A stretch of 64,000 bases of DNA, taken from contig NZ_QEKO01000007.1 of assembly GCF_003096595.1 (NCBI RefSeq), positions 36,128 through 100,127 of the forward strand, read 5' to 3'. A program made the position numbers and the translations under genes. The notes under the pieces are model-generated. The model did not search any database, was not told where the DNA came from, and saw only the letters and a list, made by a program, of their open reading frames with translations. The stretch's first letter is position 1; each line of letters begins with the position of its first letter. Positions 53,264 to 63,999 of this stretch are shown here, piece by piece. The stretch comes from Pusillimonas noertemannii. GTDB taxonomy: Bacteria > Pseudomonadota > Gammaproteobacteria > Burkholderiales > Burkholderiaceae_B.

Positions 53264-55384
53264 ATGGATGGAGCACAAGCGCGCAAGTACGTCATCGCCA
53301 CCAACGTGGGCGGCACATGTACGGAAACCGTGGTTTTTGCGGCGGGCGAACCCATACGCATCGGCAAGGCGCTGTCGACGCCGCCCGATTATGCAACCGG
53401 AATCTTCGATTCCATACGTTCCGCCGCCGACGCCATGGGCGAAGAGGTCGACAGCCTGCTGGCGCAAACGTATCTCTTCGTGCATGGCTCCACGGTGGTC
53501 GACAACACCATTCTTACGCGAGACGGCGCCAAGGTCGGGCTGTTAACCACCGAGGGCTTCGAAGACACCATACTGGTCACGCGGGGCGCTTATGGCCGCT
53601 GGGGCGGCCTTACCGAAGACCGCATCAAGCACATCGTAAAGACCGAGAGGGCCGCGCCGCTGGTGGCTCCCGAGCTGATCCAGGGCGTGGGTGAACGGGT
53701 CGACTCGGTGGGTGACGTGCTGCGCGAGCTCGATCCGGACGAGGTGGAGAAGGCCGTGCGCTATCTGGTGGATGAAAAGGGCGCCCAGGCCATCGCCGTG
53801 TCGCTGCTGTGGTCGTTCGCCAATCCGGCCAACGAGCGCACCATCAAAGAGGTGGCGAACCGCGTCGCGCCCGGCGCCTACTGCACCTTGTCCTCCGACA
53901 TCGCGCCCCTGCCCGGCGAGTACGAGCGCACGTCCACGGCGGTGATCAACGCATACTGCGGCGGCATCACGCAAAGCTACCTGGCCGACCTGCAGGGCAA
54001 GCTGTCCGACACGGCATACCGTGGCCAGACCATGGTCATGCAAGGCTATGGCGGGCTGCTGCCGGCGGGCGAGGCGGGCGACCGCTCGGTGGGCATGCTC
54101 GAATGCGGGCCTGCCGCGGGGGTGATAGGCAGCAAGTCGCTGGGCCAGCTGCTGGAACAGCCCGACGTCATTGCGGTCGACATGGGCGGCACCACGTTCA
54201 AGGTCAGCGTCATCCAGGACGGCGAAATCGAATATGCGCGCGAACCCATGGTGGACCGCTTCCACTATTCGGCGCCCAAGATCGAGGTGGTTTCCATCGG
54301 GGCGGGCGGCGGCTCCATCGTCAGCATCGACGAAGCCACCGGAGAGCCGCGCGTCGGGCCGCGTTCGGCAGGCTCGCGGCCGGGCCCCATCTGCTATGGC
54401 CTGGGCGGCAAAGAGCCCACCCTTACCGACGTGTTCATGCTGATCGGCTACATGGATCCCAACACCTTCCTGGGCGGCAGCATGAAGCTCGACGTCGAGC
54501 CGGCGCGCAAGATCTTCGAAGAGAAGATCGCCCGGCCCCTGGGCATGGGGGTTGAAGAGGCGGCCATCGGCATCTACCGCCTGGCTTCGGCGCAGATTAC
54601 CGACCTCATCCGCGAGATCACGGTCGAGCGCGGCCTTGATCCGCGCGATTTCGTGATGCATTCCTTTGGCGGTTCCTGCGGAATGCTGTCCACCATGTTC
54701 GGCGCCGAGCTGGGCGTGCGAAAAATCGTCATTCCCTATACGGCTTCGGTGAACTGCGCCTTCGGCCTGGTTTCAGCCGACATCGTTCATCAGTACTTGG
54801 TAACGCGGACACTGCCCGCCAGCGTGCCTGCGGCAGAAATCAATGCGCTATACGAACCCCTGATCGAACAGGCGCGCGCCCAGTTGCGCGAAGAGGGCTT
54901 CACCGACGACCAGATGCGCTTCGAATGGTCGGTCGACCTGCGCTATGCGCGCCAGGTGCATGAGCTGACCACGCCCGTCCGGGCCAGCGTGCCCTTGACC
55001 GACGAGGGCCTGGTCCAGTTGCTGGCCGATTTCGAGGCGCTGTACGAACGCAAGTTCGGCAAGGGGTCGGCCTATCGAGAGGCGGGCATCGAGATGAAGC
55101 TGTTCCGCCTCAAGGCCGAAGGGCTCTTGAAGAAGCCCGAGGTGCCCACCGTGGCCATGGGCGGAGAAGACGCCAGCGCCGCATTGACCGGCAAGCGCGA
55201 CATCTTCGTCGAGCGCGCCAATGGGCTGGCGCCGGCCGACATCTACGACTTTGAAAAGCTGACGCCCGGTAATCGCCTGGCGGGCCCGGCGGTAATCCAT
55301 ACGCCCATCACCACCATCGTGCTGCAGGCCGGGCAGAAGGCCAGCGTCGATCAGTATCGCAACGTCATCGTCGAATTCGAGTGA
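53264..55384 (+). CDS. Hydantoinase/oxoprolinase family protein, subunit A
   Basis: 706-residue large subunit of the ATP-dependent hydantoinase/oxoprolinase/acetone-carboxylase superfamily. It has the N-terminal Hydant_A_N region (HGSTVVDNTILTRDGAKVGLLTTEGFEDTI), then the main domain with VDMGGTTFKVSVI, VSIGAGGGSIVSID, GPRSAGSRPGPICYGLGG and FGGSCGM. The phosphate-binding motif is NVGGTCTETVV in place of the more usual DIGGTFTD. ATG 53264 follows aggagg. Activity could be ATP-dependent ring opening of a hydantoin or carboxylation of a ketone. It is first of a cassette inserted between rpoC and rpsL; subunit B follows after 8 bases. Confidence 0.9.
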   Translation: MDGAQARKYVIATNVGGTCTETVVFAAGEPIRIGKALSTPPDYATGIFDSIRSAADAMGEEVDSLLAQTYLFVHGSTVVDNTILTRDGAKVGLLTTEGFEDTILVTRGAYGRWGGLTEDRIKHIVKTERAAPLVAPELIQGVGERVDSVGDVLRELDPDEVEKAVRYLVDEKGAQAIAVSLLWSFANPANERTIKEVANRVAPGAYCTLSSDIAPLPGEYERTSTAVINAYCGGITQSYLADLQGKLSDTAYRGQTMVMQGYGGLLPAGEAGDRSVGMLECGPAAGVIGSKSLGQLLEQPDVIAVDMGGTTFKVSVIQDGEIEYAREPMVDRFHYSAPKIEVVSIGAGGGSIVSIDEATGEPRVGPRSAGSRPGPICYGLGGKEPTLTDVFMLIGYMDPNTFLGGSMKLDVEPARKIFEEKIARPLGMGVEEAAIGIYRLASAQITDLIREITVERGLDPRDFVMHSFGGSCGMLSTMFGAELGVRKIVIPYTASVNCAFGLVSADIVHQYLVTRTLPASVPAAEINALYEPLIEQARAQLREEGFTDDQMRFEWSVDLRYARQVHELTTPVRASVPLTDEGLVQLLADFEALYERKFGKGSAYREAGIEMKLFRLKAEGLLKKPEVPTVAMGGEDASAALTGKRDIFVERANGLAPADIYDFEKLTPGNRLAGPAVIHTPITTIVLQAGQKASVDQYRNVIVEFE

Positions 55385-55392
55385 GGTCAAGC

Positions 55393-57207
55393 ATGGATCC
55401 AATTACCTATTCCATCATCCGCCACCGCTTGTTCCGCGTGGTCGAAGAAGCGGTGATCACCCTCAAGCATGTATCGGGCACCGCCATTACCAACGAAGGC
55501 CACGACCTGATGGTCAGCCTGTACAGGGCCGACGGTTCGCTGCTGATGGGCGGCGTCGGCTTCCTGCATCATCTGACCAGCGCCGCCGAGGCCTGCAAGG
55601 CGGTGATACGCCGCTTCGAAGGGCAGATCGAAGAGGGCGACGTCTTCATGCTGAACGACCCCTATACGGCCGCGCTGCATACTTCAGACGTCTACATGCT
55701 GGCCCCCATCCACCACGACGGAAAGCTGGTGGCATGGAGCGCCTGCTTCGTGCACGTGTCGGATATCGGCGCCATGAACCCCGGCGGCTTTGCGCCGGAC
55801 GCCGCCGACATCTACAGCGAGGGCTTCAGCAGCCCCGGCCTGAAACTGATCAGCCGCGGCGAACTGCGTCAGGACGTATGGGACACCTTCCTGAACATGG
55901 TGCGCAGCCCCGAGATGGTGGCGCTGGACCTGCGTTCGCTGATCGCATGCAACAACGTCGCCGGACAGCGCATGCTGGCATTGATCGACAAATACGGCGC
56001 CGATGCCGTGGACCACGTGGGCCGCACATTGATCGAGCAGTCGGAACAATTGCTGCGCCAGCGCCTGCGCGAACTGCCCGACGGCCAGTGGCAGTCGCGC
56101 CAGTACATCGACGTCAAGGGCGAGACGGCCAAGGTGCTGCTGACCATGACCAAGCGCGACGACACCCTTACCTTTGACTTCACCGGTTCCAGCCCCCAAT
56201 CGCAGTACAGCGTGAACTGCACCAAATGGGCGGCGCTGGGCGGGCTGTTCGCGCCCCTGTTCCCCTTGCTGTGCTACGACATCACCTGGAACCAGGGCGC
56301 CGTGGAGCCCATCAAGATGATCGCCCCCGAGGGCAGCATCGTCAACTGCACCCGCCCCGCCCCCGTCTCGGTGGCCACGGTGGGGGCGATCCAGTCGGTC
56401 AATAACGCCGCCTGCTCGGCCATCGGCAAGATGCTGGCCGCCAGTGAAAAGTACAAGGACGAGGCCACGGCCGTGTGGCATGCCAACCATTTCGCGGTCT
56501 TCATGTTCGGCCATACGCGGGAAGGGCGACTGGCCATCGACACCCTTACCGAGACCTTTGCGGGCGCGGGCGGCGCCAAGACCTATGGAGACGGCGTGGA
56601 CATAGGGGGCGAGATGCCCAACCCGATCTCGCGCATGGCCAATGTCGAGACCGTTGAAGGCGCTTTTCCCATTCGCTACCTGTTCCGGCGGCGCATGCTT
56701 GATTCCGGCGGGGCCGGCCGATATCGCGGCGGCCTGGGCGGCGAGATCGCGATAGTGCCGCATGGCAGCCCCGACGGCGGCATCAACTTCGTGCTGTCGG
56801 GCAAGGGTTCCAAGTTTCCCATGAGCGACGGCCTGGCTGGCGGCAGCTCGGGCACCGCCAACGACTACGTGCTTTTTCGCGGCCCCAAGGGCGGCTCCGC
56901 CTCCCGCATGGAAACCAGCGCCGGGGCGTTGTCGGGTGAGCCGGAAGCCGTCAGCTGGGGGGTCTTTCCCCTTGGAAGCAACGATGCATTCTATCTGCGC
57001 TGGAACGGCGGCGGCGGCGTGGGCGACCCCTTGTCGCGGCCGCTTGCCGACGTCGCCGCCGACGTCGCGACGCGAACCGTATCCGAAGAGGCTGCCGAAG
57101 AACTGTACGGCGTGGTCTTCCAGAACGGTAGCCCCGATGAGTCCGCCACCCGGGCGCGGCGCGACCAAATGAAGGCAGAGCGCCTGAACACAGGAGTGCA
57201 CGCATGA
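55393..57207 (+). CDS. Hydantoinase B/oxoprolinase family protein, subunit B
   Basis: 604-residue partner subunit. The domain starts at DPITYSIIRHRLFRVVEEA and includes the family motifs MLNDPYTAALHTSDVYMLAPIH, HVSDIGAMNPGGFAPDAADIYSEG, DFTGSSPQSQYSVNC and the glycine-rich DSGGAGRYRGGLGGE and GGGGVGDP. ATG 55393 has gaggtc before it; a GTG 12 bases upstream is possible. A and B subunits usually form a complex that uses ATP. It overlaps the next gene by 4 bases. Confidence 0.92.
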   Translation: MDPITYSIIRHRLFRVVEEAVITLKHVSGTAITNEGHDLMVSLYRADGSLLMGGVGFLHHLTSAAEACKAVIRRFEGQIEEGDVFMLNDPYTAALHTSDVYMLAPIHHDGKLVAWSACFVHVSDIGAMNPGGFAPDAADIYSEGFSSPGLKLISRGELRQDVWDTFLNMVRSPEMVALDLRSLIACNNVAGQRMLALIDKYGADAVDHVGRTLIEQSEQLLRQRLRELPDGQWQSRQYIDVKGETAKVLLTMTKRDDTLTFDFTGSSPQSQYSVNCTKWAALGGLFAPLFPLLCYDITWNQGAVEPIKMIAPEGSIVNCTRPAPVSVATVGAIQSVNNAACSAIGKMLAASEKYKDEATAVWHANHFAVFMFGHTREGRLAIDTLTETFAGAGGAKTYGDGVDIGGEMPNPISRMANVETVEGAFPIRYLFRRRMLDSGGAGRYRGGLGGEIAIVPHGSPDGGINFVLSGKGSKFPMSDGLAGGSSGTANDYVLFRGPKGGSASRMETSAGALSGEPEAVSWGVFPLGSNDAFYLRWNGGGGVGDPLSRPLADVAADVATRTVSEEAAEELYGVVFQNGSPDESATRARRDQMKAERLNTGVHA

Positions 57208-57491
57208 CGAACCGTATTTCCCCCACCCTGGTGCGCCGTGAAACGCAGGATGGGAGCAGCGTGTGCTGCGCCGAATGCGGCCATGAACTCACTGCGGCCG
57301 GCAGTTCCTCGCACTGGAAGGACCACGCCGTGCTGAAGTCCGAGCCCGTCGCCGAGCTACCCGGCTGGTCGGCTTCGGTGCACCCCGATCTCGTCCTGCG
57401 CCAGTTCGTCTGCAACGGTTGCGGGCAGTTGCTGGACAGCGAGATCGCCTTGAGCGAAGACCCTTTCCTCTATGATGTCGTCGACGGTTGA
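57204..57491 (+). CDS. Small two-CxxC protein (acetone carboxylase gamma/third-subunit-like)
   Basis: 95-residue protein with a metal-binding pattern: Cys21-Cys22-x2-Cys25 and Cys70-x2-Cys73, suggesting one zinc or similar site. It overlaps subunit B by ATGA, so it is probably made as a third subunit. Small subunits with such cysteine pairs accompany acetone/acetophenone carboxylase-type A/B pairs; this comparison is from family knowledge and was not searched. Confidence 0.7.
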   Translation: MTNRISPTLVRRETQDGSSVCCAECGHELTAAGSSSHWKDHAVLKSEPVAELPGWSASVHPDLVLRQFVCNGCGQLLDSEIALSEDPFLYDVVDG

Positions 57492-57528
57492 AGCCGTCGT
57501 CCTCTAACTCGGGCCATTGGTGATTGCA

Positions 57529-58215
57529 ATGCATAACATACAGATTCGACAGGAAATCCTCGACCGCCTCATGGCGCGTCGCGGCCGCATCAACTTTTAC
57601 GAGACGATAGATCCCAAGCGCACGGCGCTGGTGGTCATCGACATGCAGAACACGTTCTGCGCCTCGGGCTCGCCGGCCGAGGTGCCCTCGTCGCGCGGCA
57701 TCGTGCCGCACATCAATGCGCTTGCCGCGGAACTGCGCAAGGACGGCGTGCCGGTTATCTGGGTGCTGCATGCCAATACCCAGCACAAGGGACGCAGCGA
57801 TTGGGAGCTGTTCTACAACCATGTCGTGGCCGGCGAGGTGCGTGCCCGCACGCTGGAAAGCAATTCGCCGCAGAACCAGGCGGTCTATTCCGAGCTGCAG
57901 GTAGGCGACGAGGACATCACCATCATCAAGAACCGTTACAGCGCCCTCACGCCGGGCTCCTCTTCGCTCGAGCGCGTGCTGCGCAGCATGGGCATTGATT
58001 CGGTGCTGATCGCCGGCACCAAGACGAACGTCTGCTGCGAATCGACCGCCCGCGACGCCATGATGATGGATTTCAAGGTGACGATGCTGTCCGATTGCTG
58101 CGGAGCGCTGTCCGATGAAGAGCACCGCTCCGCCCTGGAAAACATCATTCAGCAATTCGGCAACGTCATGACCAGCAAGGAAGCGCTGGAGATGATGCGG
58201 TCGCACAAAGCCTAA
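57529..58215 (+). CDS. Isochorismatase-fold cysteine hydrolase (amidase, carbamoylsarcosine amidase-like)
   Basis: 228-residue cysteine hydrolase. The catalytic triad is complete: Asp38 in VVIDMQN, Lys134 in TIIKNRY and Cys169 in GTKTNVCCEST. Members include N-carbamoylsarcosine amidohydrolase, nicotinamidase and biuret hydrolase. Next to ATP-dependent hydantoinase-type subunits, cleavage of the resulting N-carbamoyl compound is an attractive role, as in the N-methylhydantoin route of creatinine breakdown. The start is not well supported by a ribosome-binding site; TTG/GTG codons lie a few bases upstream. Confidence 0.9.
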   Translation: MHNIQIRQEILDRLMARRGRINFYETIDPKRTALVVIDMQNTFCASGSPAEVPSSRGIVPHINALAAELRKDGVPVIWVLHANTQHKGRSDWELFYNHVVAGEVRARTLESNSPQNQAVYSELQVGDEDITIIKNRYSALTPGSSSLERVLRSMGIDSVLIAGTKTNVCCESTARDAMMMDFKVTMLSDCCGALSDEEHRSALENIIQQFGNVMTSKEALEMMRSHKA

Positions 58216-58300
58216 CGCGTTGGCTGGACCCGCCACAGCAAGGCGGGCCGGCCGCGGGCAGTAACGCAGCATTGATATAAAACCCCATAAGGAGACAAAC

Positions 58301-59277
58301 ATGCTACGCCGATTGCTTTGCACCCTGTGCCTGGCCGTTCTTCCGTTTACCGTAAGTGCGCAGGACAAGACGCCGTTGAAGGTGGCGCTGGTCCTGCCCG
58401 GCTCGGTAACGGATGGCACTTTCAACAGTGCGGCTGCCGAGGGCATCAAGAAAGCCCAGCAGAAATACCCCGACCTGCAGGTTTCAATACGCGAGAACAC
58501 GGGAGTGGCCGAGGCGCAAGAGGCCCTGTCCTCGTACGCCCGCGATGGCTATGACGTCGTGATCGCCCATGGCTTCCAGTTTGCGGACTCGGCCAAGCGC
58601 ATCCACAAGCGTTTTCCCGACACCTGGTTCATCGTCAACACCACCAAGGTGTCCGAAGCGCCCAACCTGGCGTCGTTCGACAACCGCTGGGGCGATGCCG
58701 GCTATATGGCGGGAGCCGTTGCCGCCCTGGTCAGCAAGTCGGGCAAGATCGCCAACGTCCCCGCCATTCCCGTGCCCACCATTCAGGAGTACGACGAAGG
58801 GTTCAAGCGCGGCAGCAAGCGCATCAATCCCCAGGTGCAGGTGTTGTCCGCCTACGTGGGTTCGTTCTCCGACATTGCCAAGGCCAAGGAAATCACGGCC
58901 AGCATGATAGACAGCGGCGCCGACGTGGTGTCGGGCATCGGCAACGAGAACGTGCTGGGCACTTTGCAGGCCGCCAAGGAAAAAGGCGCCCTGATGATAG
59001 GCACCGCCTTCGACTCGGCCGCCCTGGCGCCCGACACCATCGTCACGACGGCGCTCGTCAGGTTCGACGTGAACATCGACATGGCCATCAGCAAGGTCAT
59101 GGACGGAACCGCTCCACCCGCGTCTACCTGACCGACCTGGGCCGCGCCAAGTATGCCCAGGCCTGGCCCGACGCCTACAAGATCATCCAGCATGCGCTCG
59201 AGGTGCTCGAGCCCGAAGAGCGGGCGGCGCTGGGGGTTTCCCCGAAGAAAATGGCCGATCACGTCTGCCGTTACTAA
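58301..59277 (+). pseudogene. BMP/PnrA-family ABC transporter substrate-binding protein, frameshifted
   Basis: Periplasmic binding protein with a signal peptide (MLRRLLCTLCLAVLPFTVSAQ) and the BMP-family fold (LVLPGSVTDGTFNSAAAEGI, VVIAHGFQFADSA, DNRWGDAGYMAGAVAAL). The frame stops at 59131 after 276 residues. The expected C-terminus continues in another frame (RVYLTDLGRAKYAQAWPDAY to VCRY, stop 59275-59277). Inserting one base near 59109-59112 would restore about 325 residues, a normal length. It is either a true inactivating deletion or a sequencing error. No ATPase or permease genes accompany it. It is last in the hydantoinase-like cassette. Confidence 0.82.
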
Positions 59278-59624
59278 GGTGGTGCCTGACGCCAGCCTCC
59301 GTGAAAGCGTAGCGGCGTGGTAGGGCCAAGCAGTACACGCGTTGACCTTGGTGCTTTCCCTATGCTAATATGGCTAGCTAACCGTAAAAACCGCCTGGGC
59401 AAAACGTCCAAGCGCCTTTTTGCGGTTGCTGCAATACCCCGCTCTTTTACATGTTTTGTGCTAGGCGGTTATTGCGACCGCCTAAGTTGTTTTTGCGTTC
59501 TGCAACGTATACAAGCGTTCAAGAATAATAAAAGCCTAGGCGAAAAATTGGTACTTGTTTTGTTAGTACGTTCAATGCTCGCCCATTGCCTGGGCGCGTA
59601 AAAACCACAGGATGCGTAAAGGTC
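59278..59624 (+). other. Intergenic region upstream of rpsL
   Basis: 347 bases without a gene. They contain a perfect 8-bp hairpin (taggcggt 59462-59469 with accgccta 59477-59484) followed by agttgttttt, probably a terminator isolating the str genes from the cassette. AT-rich sequence after it (59515-59580) must include the rpsL promoter, although no single -35/-10 pair is clearly best. Confidence 0.5.
59462..59494 (+). terminator. Probable terminator upstream of rpsL
   Basis: Perfect 8-bp stem with a 7-nt loop and a T-rich tail (gttgttttt). It lies 185 bases after the end of the frameshifted binding-protein gene. Confidence 0.5.
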
Positions 59625-60002
59625 ATGCCAACCATTAGTCAACTCGTGCGCAAGCCGCGCGAAGTCAGCCGCGCCAGCAGCAAGAGCCCCGCGCTCGAAA
59701 ACTGCCCCCAGCGCCGTGGTGTCTGCACTCGTGTGTACACCACCACCCCCAAGAAGCCCAACTCGGCCCTTCGTAAGGTCGCCAAGGTGCGCCTTACCAA
59801 TGGCTTTGAAGTCATTTCCTACATCGGCGGCGAAGGCCACAACCTGCAAGAGCACTCGGTAGTTCTGGTGCGCGGCGGTCGTGTCAAGGATCTGCCCGGT
59901 GTTCGCTACCACATCGTGCGTGGCTCGCTCGACCTGCAAGGCGTGAAAGACCGCAAGCAGGCGCGTTCCAAGTACGGTGCCAAGCGCCCCAAGAAAGCTT
60001 AA
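59625..60002 (+). CDS. rpsL: 30S ribosomal protein S12
   Basis: 125-residue decoding-centre protein. [24 protein letters not shown] and the conserved [15 protein letters not shown] and [17 protein letters not shown] are unmistakable; the lysines linked to streptomycin resistance (PKKPNS, VKDLPGV) are of the sensitive type. ATG 59625 is the family start. It heads rpsL-rpsG-fusA-tuf. Confidence 0.98.
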   Translation: MPTISQLVRKPREVSRASSKSPALENCPQRRGVCTRVYTTTPKKPNSALRKVAKVRLTNGFEVISYIGGEGHNLQEHSVVLVRGGRVKDLPGVRYHIVRGSLDLQGVKDRKQARSKYGAKRPKKA

Positions 60003-60138
60003 GTTTTCATTCGGCTGGCCCGACCAGTCGTATTGGTGCGGCCGTGGGTTCGCCCATGGCATGTAAGTGGTCATCTCCTTATAGATGGCCGAGGCCGCAA
60101 GAAGCGGCTCAACTGAACTGTCACAAGGAAGTTTTAAA

Positions 60139-60609
60139 ATGCCTCGTCGTCGCGAAGTACCCAAGCGTGAGATCCTCCCCGATCCCAAATTCGGCAGCGT
60201 AGAGCTCGCCAAATTCATGAACGTCGTCATGTTGTCCGGTAAGAAGGCCGTTGCAGAGCGCATCATCTACGGCGCCTTTGATCACATTCAGGCTAAAACT
60301 GGCAAAGAGCCCATCGAAGTGTTCAACACCGCGATCAACAACATCAAGCCCGTCGTCGAAGTCAAGAGCCGACGGGTTGGCGGCGCCAACTATCAGGTTC
60401 CAGTCGAAGTGCGCCCTGTGCGCCGCCTGGCCCTGGCCATGCGCTGGCTGCGTGAAGCGGCCAAGAAGCGTGGCGAGAAATCGATGGACTTGCGCCTGGC
60501 CGGCGAATTGCTCGACGCTTCCGAAGGACGCGGCGGAGCAATGAAAAAACGCGAAGACACGCACAAAATGGCCGAAGCCAACAAGGCTTTCAGCCATTTC
60601 CGTTGGTAA
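60139..60609 (+). CDS. rpsG: 30S ribosomal protein S7
   Basis: 156-residue head protein of the small subunit. [20 protein letters not shown] and [21 protein letters not shown] are typical, and the family is about 156 residues. ATG 60139 follows caaggaag; an in-frame extension starting at 60085 is rejected. In E. coli S7 represses the str operon; here the rpsL-rpsG gap of 136 bases could hold the site. Confidence 0.98.
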   Translation: MPRRREVPKREILPDPKFGSVELAKFMNVVMLSGKKAVAERIIYGAFDHIQAKTGKEPIEVFNTAINNIKPVVEVKSRRVGGANYQVPVEVRPVRRLALAMRWLREAAKKRGEKSMDLRLAGELLDASEGRGGAMKKREDTHKMAEANKAFSHFRW

Positions 60610-60627
60610 TCTAAGGACTTACAAATC

Positions 60628-62730
60628 ATGGCCCGCAAAACCCCCATCGAGCGCTACCGCAACATCGGTATCTCTGCCCACATCGACGCAGGGAAGACCA
60701 CTACTACCGAGCGCATTCTGTTCTATACCGGCGTCAACCACAAGATTGGCGAAACCCATGAAGGCTCGGCCACCATGGACTGGATGGAGCAGGAACAAGA
60801 GCGTGGCATCACCATCACCTCGGCTGCAACCACTGCGTTCTGGCGCGGTATGGCGGGCGATCGCCCCGAGCATCGCATCAACATCATCGACACCCCGGGA
60901 CACGTCGACTTCACCATTGAAGTCGAGCGTTCCATGCGCGTTCTCGATGGCGCTTGCATGGTCTATTGCGCGGTGGGCGGTGTGCAGCCCCAGTCCGAAA
61001 CCGTCTGGCGTCAGGCCAACAAGTACGGTGTGCCCCGTCTTGCGTTCATCAACAAGATGGACCGCACGGGCGCCAACTTCTTCAAGGTCTACGACCAGCT
61101 GAAGCTGCGCCTGAAGGCCAACCCCGTGCCCATCGTCATCCCCATCGGCGCTGAAGACACTTTCAAGGGCGTGGTCGACCTGGTCAAGATGCGCGGCATC
61201 ATCTGGGACGAAGCCTCCCAGGGCACCAAGTTCGATTACGTCGACATCCCCGCCGAGCTGCAGGATGACGCCGAAGAATGGCGCGAGAAGCTGGTCGAGT
61301 CGGCTGCCGAAGCCAACGAAGAGCTCATGAACAAGTACCTCGAGTCGGGCGAGCTCTCCGAAGACGAGATCAACCTGGGCCTGCGCCTGCGCACCATTGC
61401 CGGCGAAATCCAGCCCATGCTGTGCGGCACCGCCTTCAAGAACAAGGGCGTGCAGCGCATGCTCGACGCCGTGCTCGACTACCTGCCCTCGCCGGTCGAC
61501 ATTCCTCCTGTCGAAGGCATGGACGACGACGGCAACCCCATCAGCCTGCCGGCCGACGACAACGCCAAGTTCTCGGCGCTGGCTTTCAAGCTGATGAGCG
61601 ACCCGTTCGTTGGCCAGCTGACCTTCGTGCGCGTGTATTCGGGCGTCCTGCATGCCGGCGAAACGGTCTACAACCCCGTCAAGGGCAAGAAAGAGCGTAT
61701 CGGCCGCATCCTGCAGATGCACGCCAACAACCGCGCCGAGATCAAAGAGGTTCTGGCGGGCGACATCGCTGCCGTGGTGGGCCTGAAAGACGTCACCACG
61801 GGTGAAACCCTGTGCGACGTCGGCCAGCACATCCTGCTCGAAAAGATGGAGTTCCCCGAGCCCGTCATTTCGCAGGCTGTCGAGCCCAAGACCAAGACCG
61901 ACCAAGAGAAGATGGGTCTTGCCCTGTCCCGCCTGGCGCAAGAAGATCCTTCCTTCCGCGTGCGTTCCGACGAAGAATCGGGCCAGACCATCATCTCGGG
62001 CATGGGCGAGCTCCACCTCGAGGTTCTGGTCGACCGCATGCGCCGCGAGTTCGGCGTTGAAGCCAACGTCGGCAAGCCCCAGGTGGCCTACCGCGAAACC
62101 ATTCGCAAGACCTGCGAAGAGATCGAAGGCAAGTTCGTCAAGCAGTCGGGCGGCCGCGGCCAGTACGGCCACGTGGTGCTCAAGCTCGAGCCCCTCGAAC
62201 CCGGTGGCGGCTACGAGTTCGTCGACGCCATCAAGGGTGGCGTGGTTCCGCGCGAGTACATCCCGGCGGTCGACAAGGGCATCCAGGAAACCCTGCCTGC
62301 GGGCGTGGTGGCCGGTTACCCGGTGGTCGACGTCAAGGTTACGCTGTTCTTCGGTTCGTACCACGATGTCGACTCGAACGAAAACGCGTTCCGCATGGCT
62401 GCTTCCATGGCTTTCAAAGATGGCATGCGCAAGGCCAGCCCCGTGCTGCTCGAGCCCATGATGGCCGTCGAAGTCGAAACCCCCGAAGACTACGCGGGCA
62501 CCGTGATGGGCGACCTGTCCTCGCGGCGCGGCATGGTCCAGGGCATGGACGACATCCCCGGCGGTGGCAAGATCATCAAGGCCGAGGTGCCCCTGGCCGA
62601 AATGTTCGGTTATTCGACCAGCCTGCGTTCGCAGACTCAAGGTCGGGCGACCTACACCATGGAGTTCAAGCAGTACGCAGAAGCTCCCAAGAACGTCGCT
62701 GACGAAGTCATCAGCGCACGCGGTAAGTAA
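60628..62730 (+). CDS. fusA: Elongation factor G
   Basis: 700-residue translocation GTPase. G1 [20 protein letters not shown]2/effector region with [16 protein letters not shown]3 [22 protein letters not shown]4 [10 protein letters not shown], then domains II-V with [18 protein letters not shown] and [19 protein letters not shown]. The length and position between rpsG and tuf are standard. Confidence 0.99.
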   Translation: MARKTPIERYRNIGISAHIDAGKTTTTERILFYTGVNHKIGETHEGSATMDWMEQEQERGITITSAATTAFWRGMAGDRPEHRINIIDTPGHVDFTIEVERSMRVLDGACMVYCAVGGVQPQSETVWRQANKYGVPRLAFINKMDRTGANFFKVYDQLKLRLKANPVPIVIPIGAEDTFKGVVDLVKMRGIIWDEASQGTKFDYVDIPAELQDDAEEWREKLVESAAEANEELMNKYLESGELSEDEINLGLRLRTIAGEIQPMLCGTAFKNKGVQRMLDAVLDYLPSPVDIPPVEGMDDDGNPISLPADDNAKFSALAFKLMSDPFVGQLTFVRVYSGVLHAGETVYNPVKGKKERIGRILQMHANNRAEIKEVLAGDIAAVVGLKDVTTGETLCDVGQHILLEKMEFPEPVISQAVEPKTKTDQEKMGLALSRLAQEDPSFRVRSDEESGQTIISGMGELHLEVLVDRMRREFGVEANVGKPQVAYRETIRKTCEEIEGKFVKQSGGRGQYGHVVLKLEPLEPGGGYEFVDAIKGGVVPREYIPAVDKGIQETLPAGVVAGYPVVDVKVTLFFGSYHDVDSNENAFRMAASMAFKDGMRKASPVLLEPMMAVEVETPEDYAGTVMGDLSSRRGMVQGMDDIPGGGKIIKAEVPLAEMFGYSTSLRSQTQGRATYTMEFKQYAEAPKNVADEVISARGK

Positions 62731-62738
62731 TATGGGTT

Positions 62739-62760
62739 CCGCCCACCTTCCGGTGGGCGG
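62739..62760 (+). other. Hairpin between fusA and tuf copy 2
   Basis: Perfect 9-bp stem ccgcccacc/ggtgggcgg with a ttcc loop, 9 bases after the fusA stop. It is followed by ctagaatttt, a weak T tail, so it may be an attenuator or an mRNA stability element. Confidence 0.5.
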
Positions 62761-62799
62761 CTAGAATTTTGTTTCCTTGAAAATATTGATGGGATGAAT

Positions 62800-63999
<1,200 letters not shown>

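Noticed and set aside
59317..59601. 94-codon frame upstream of rpsL
   Set aside because: It covers a terminator-like hairpin and the rpsL promoter zone; composition and motifs do not support a gene.
60619..62640. Long open frame antisense to fusA
   Set aside because: Shadow of the certain fusA gene; no ribosome-binding site or family motif.
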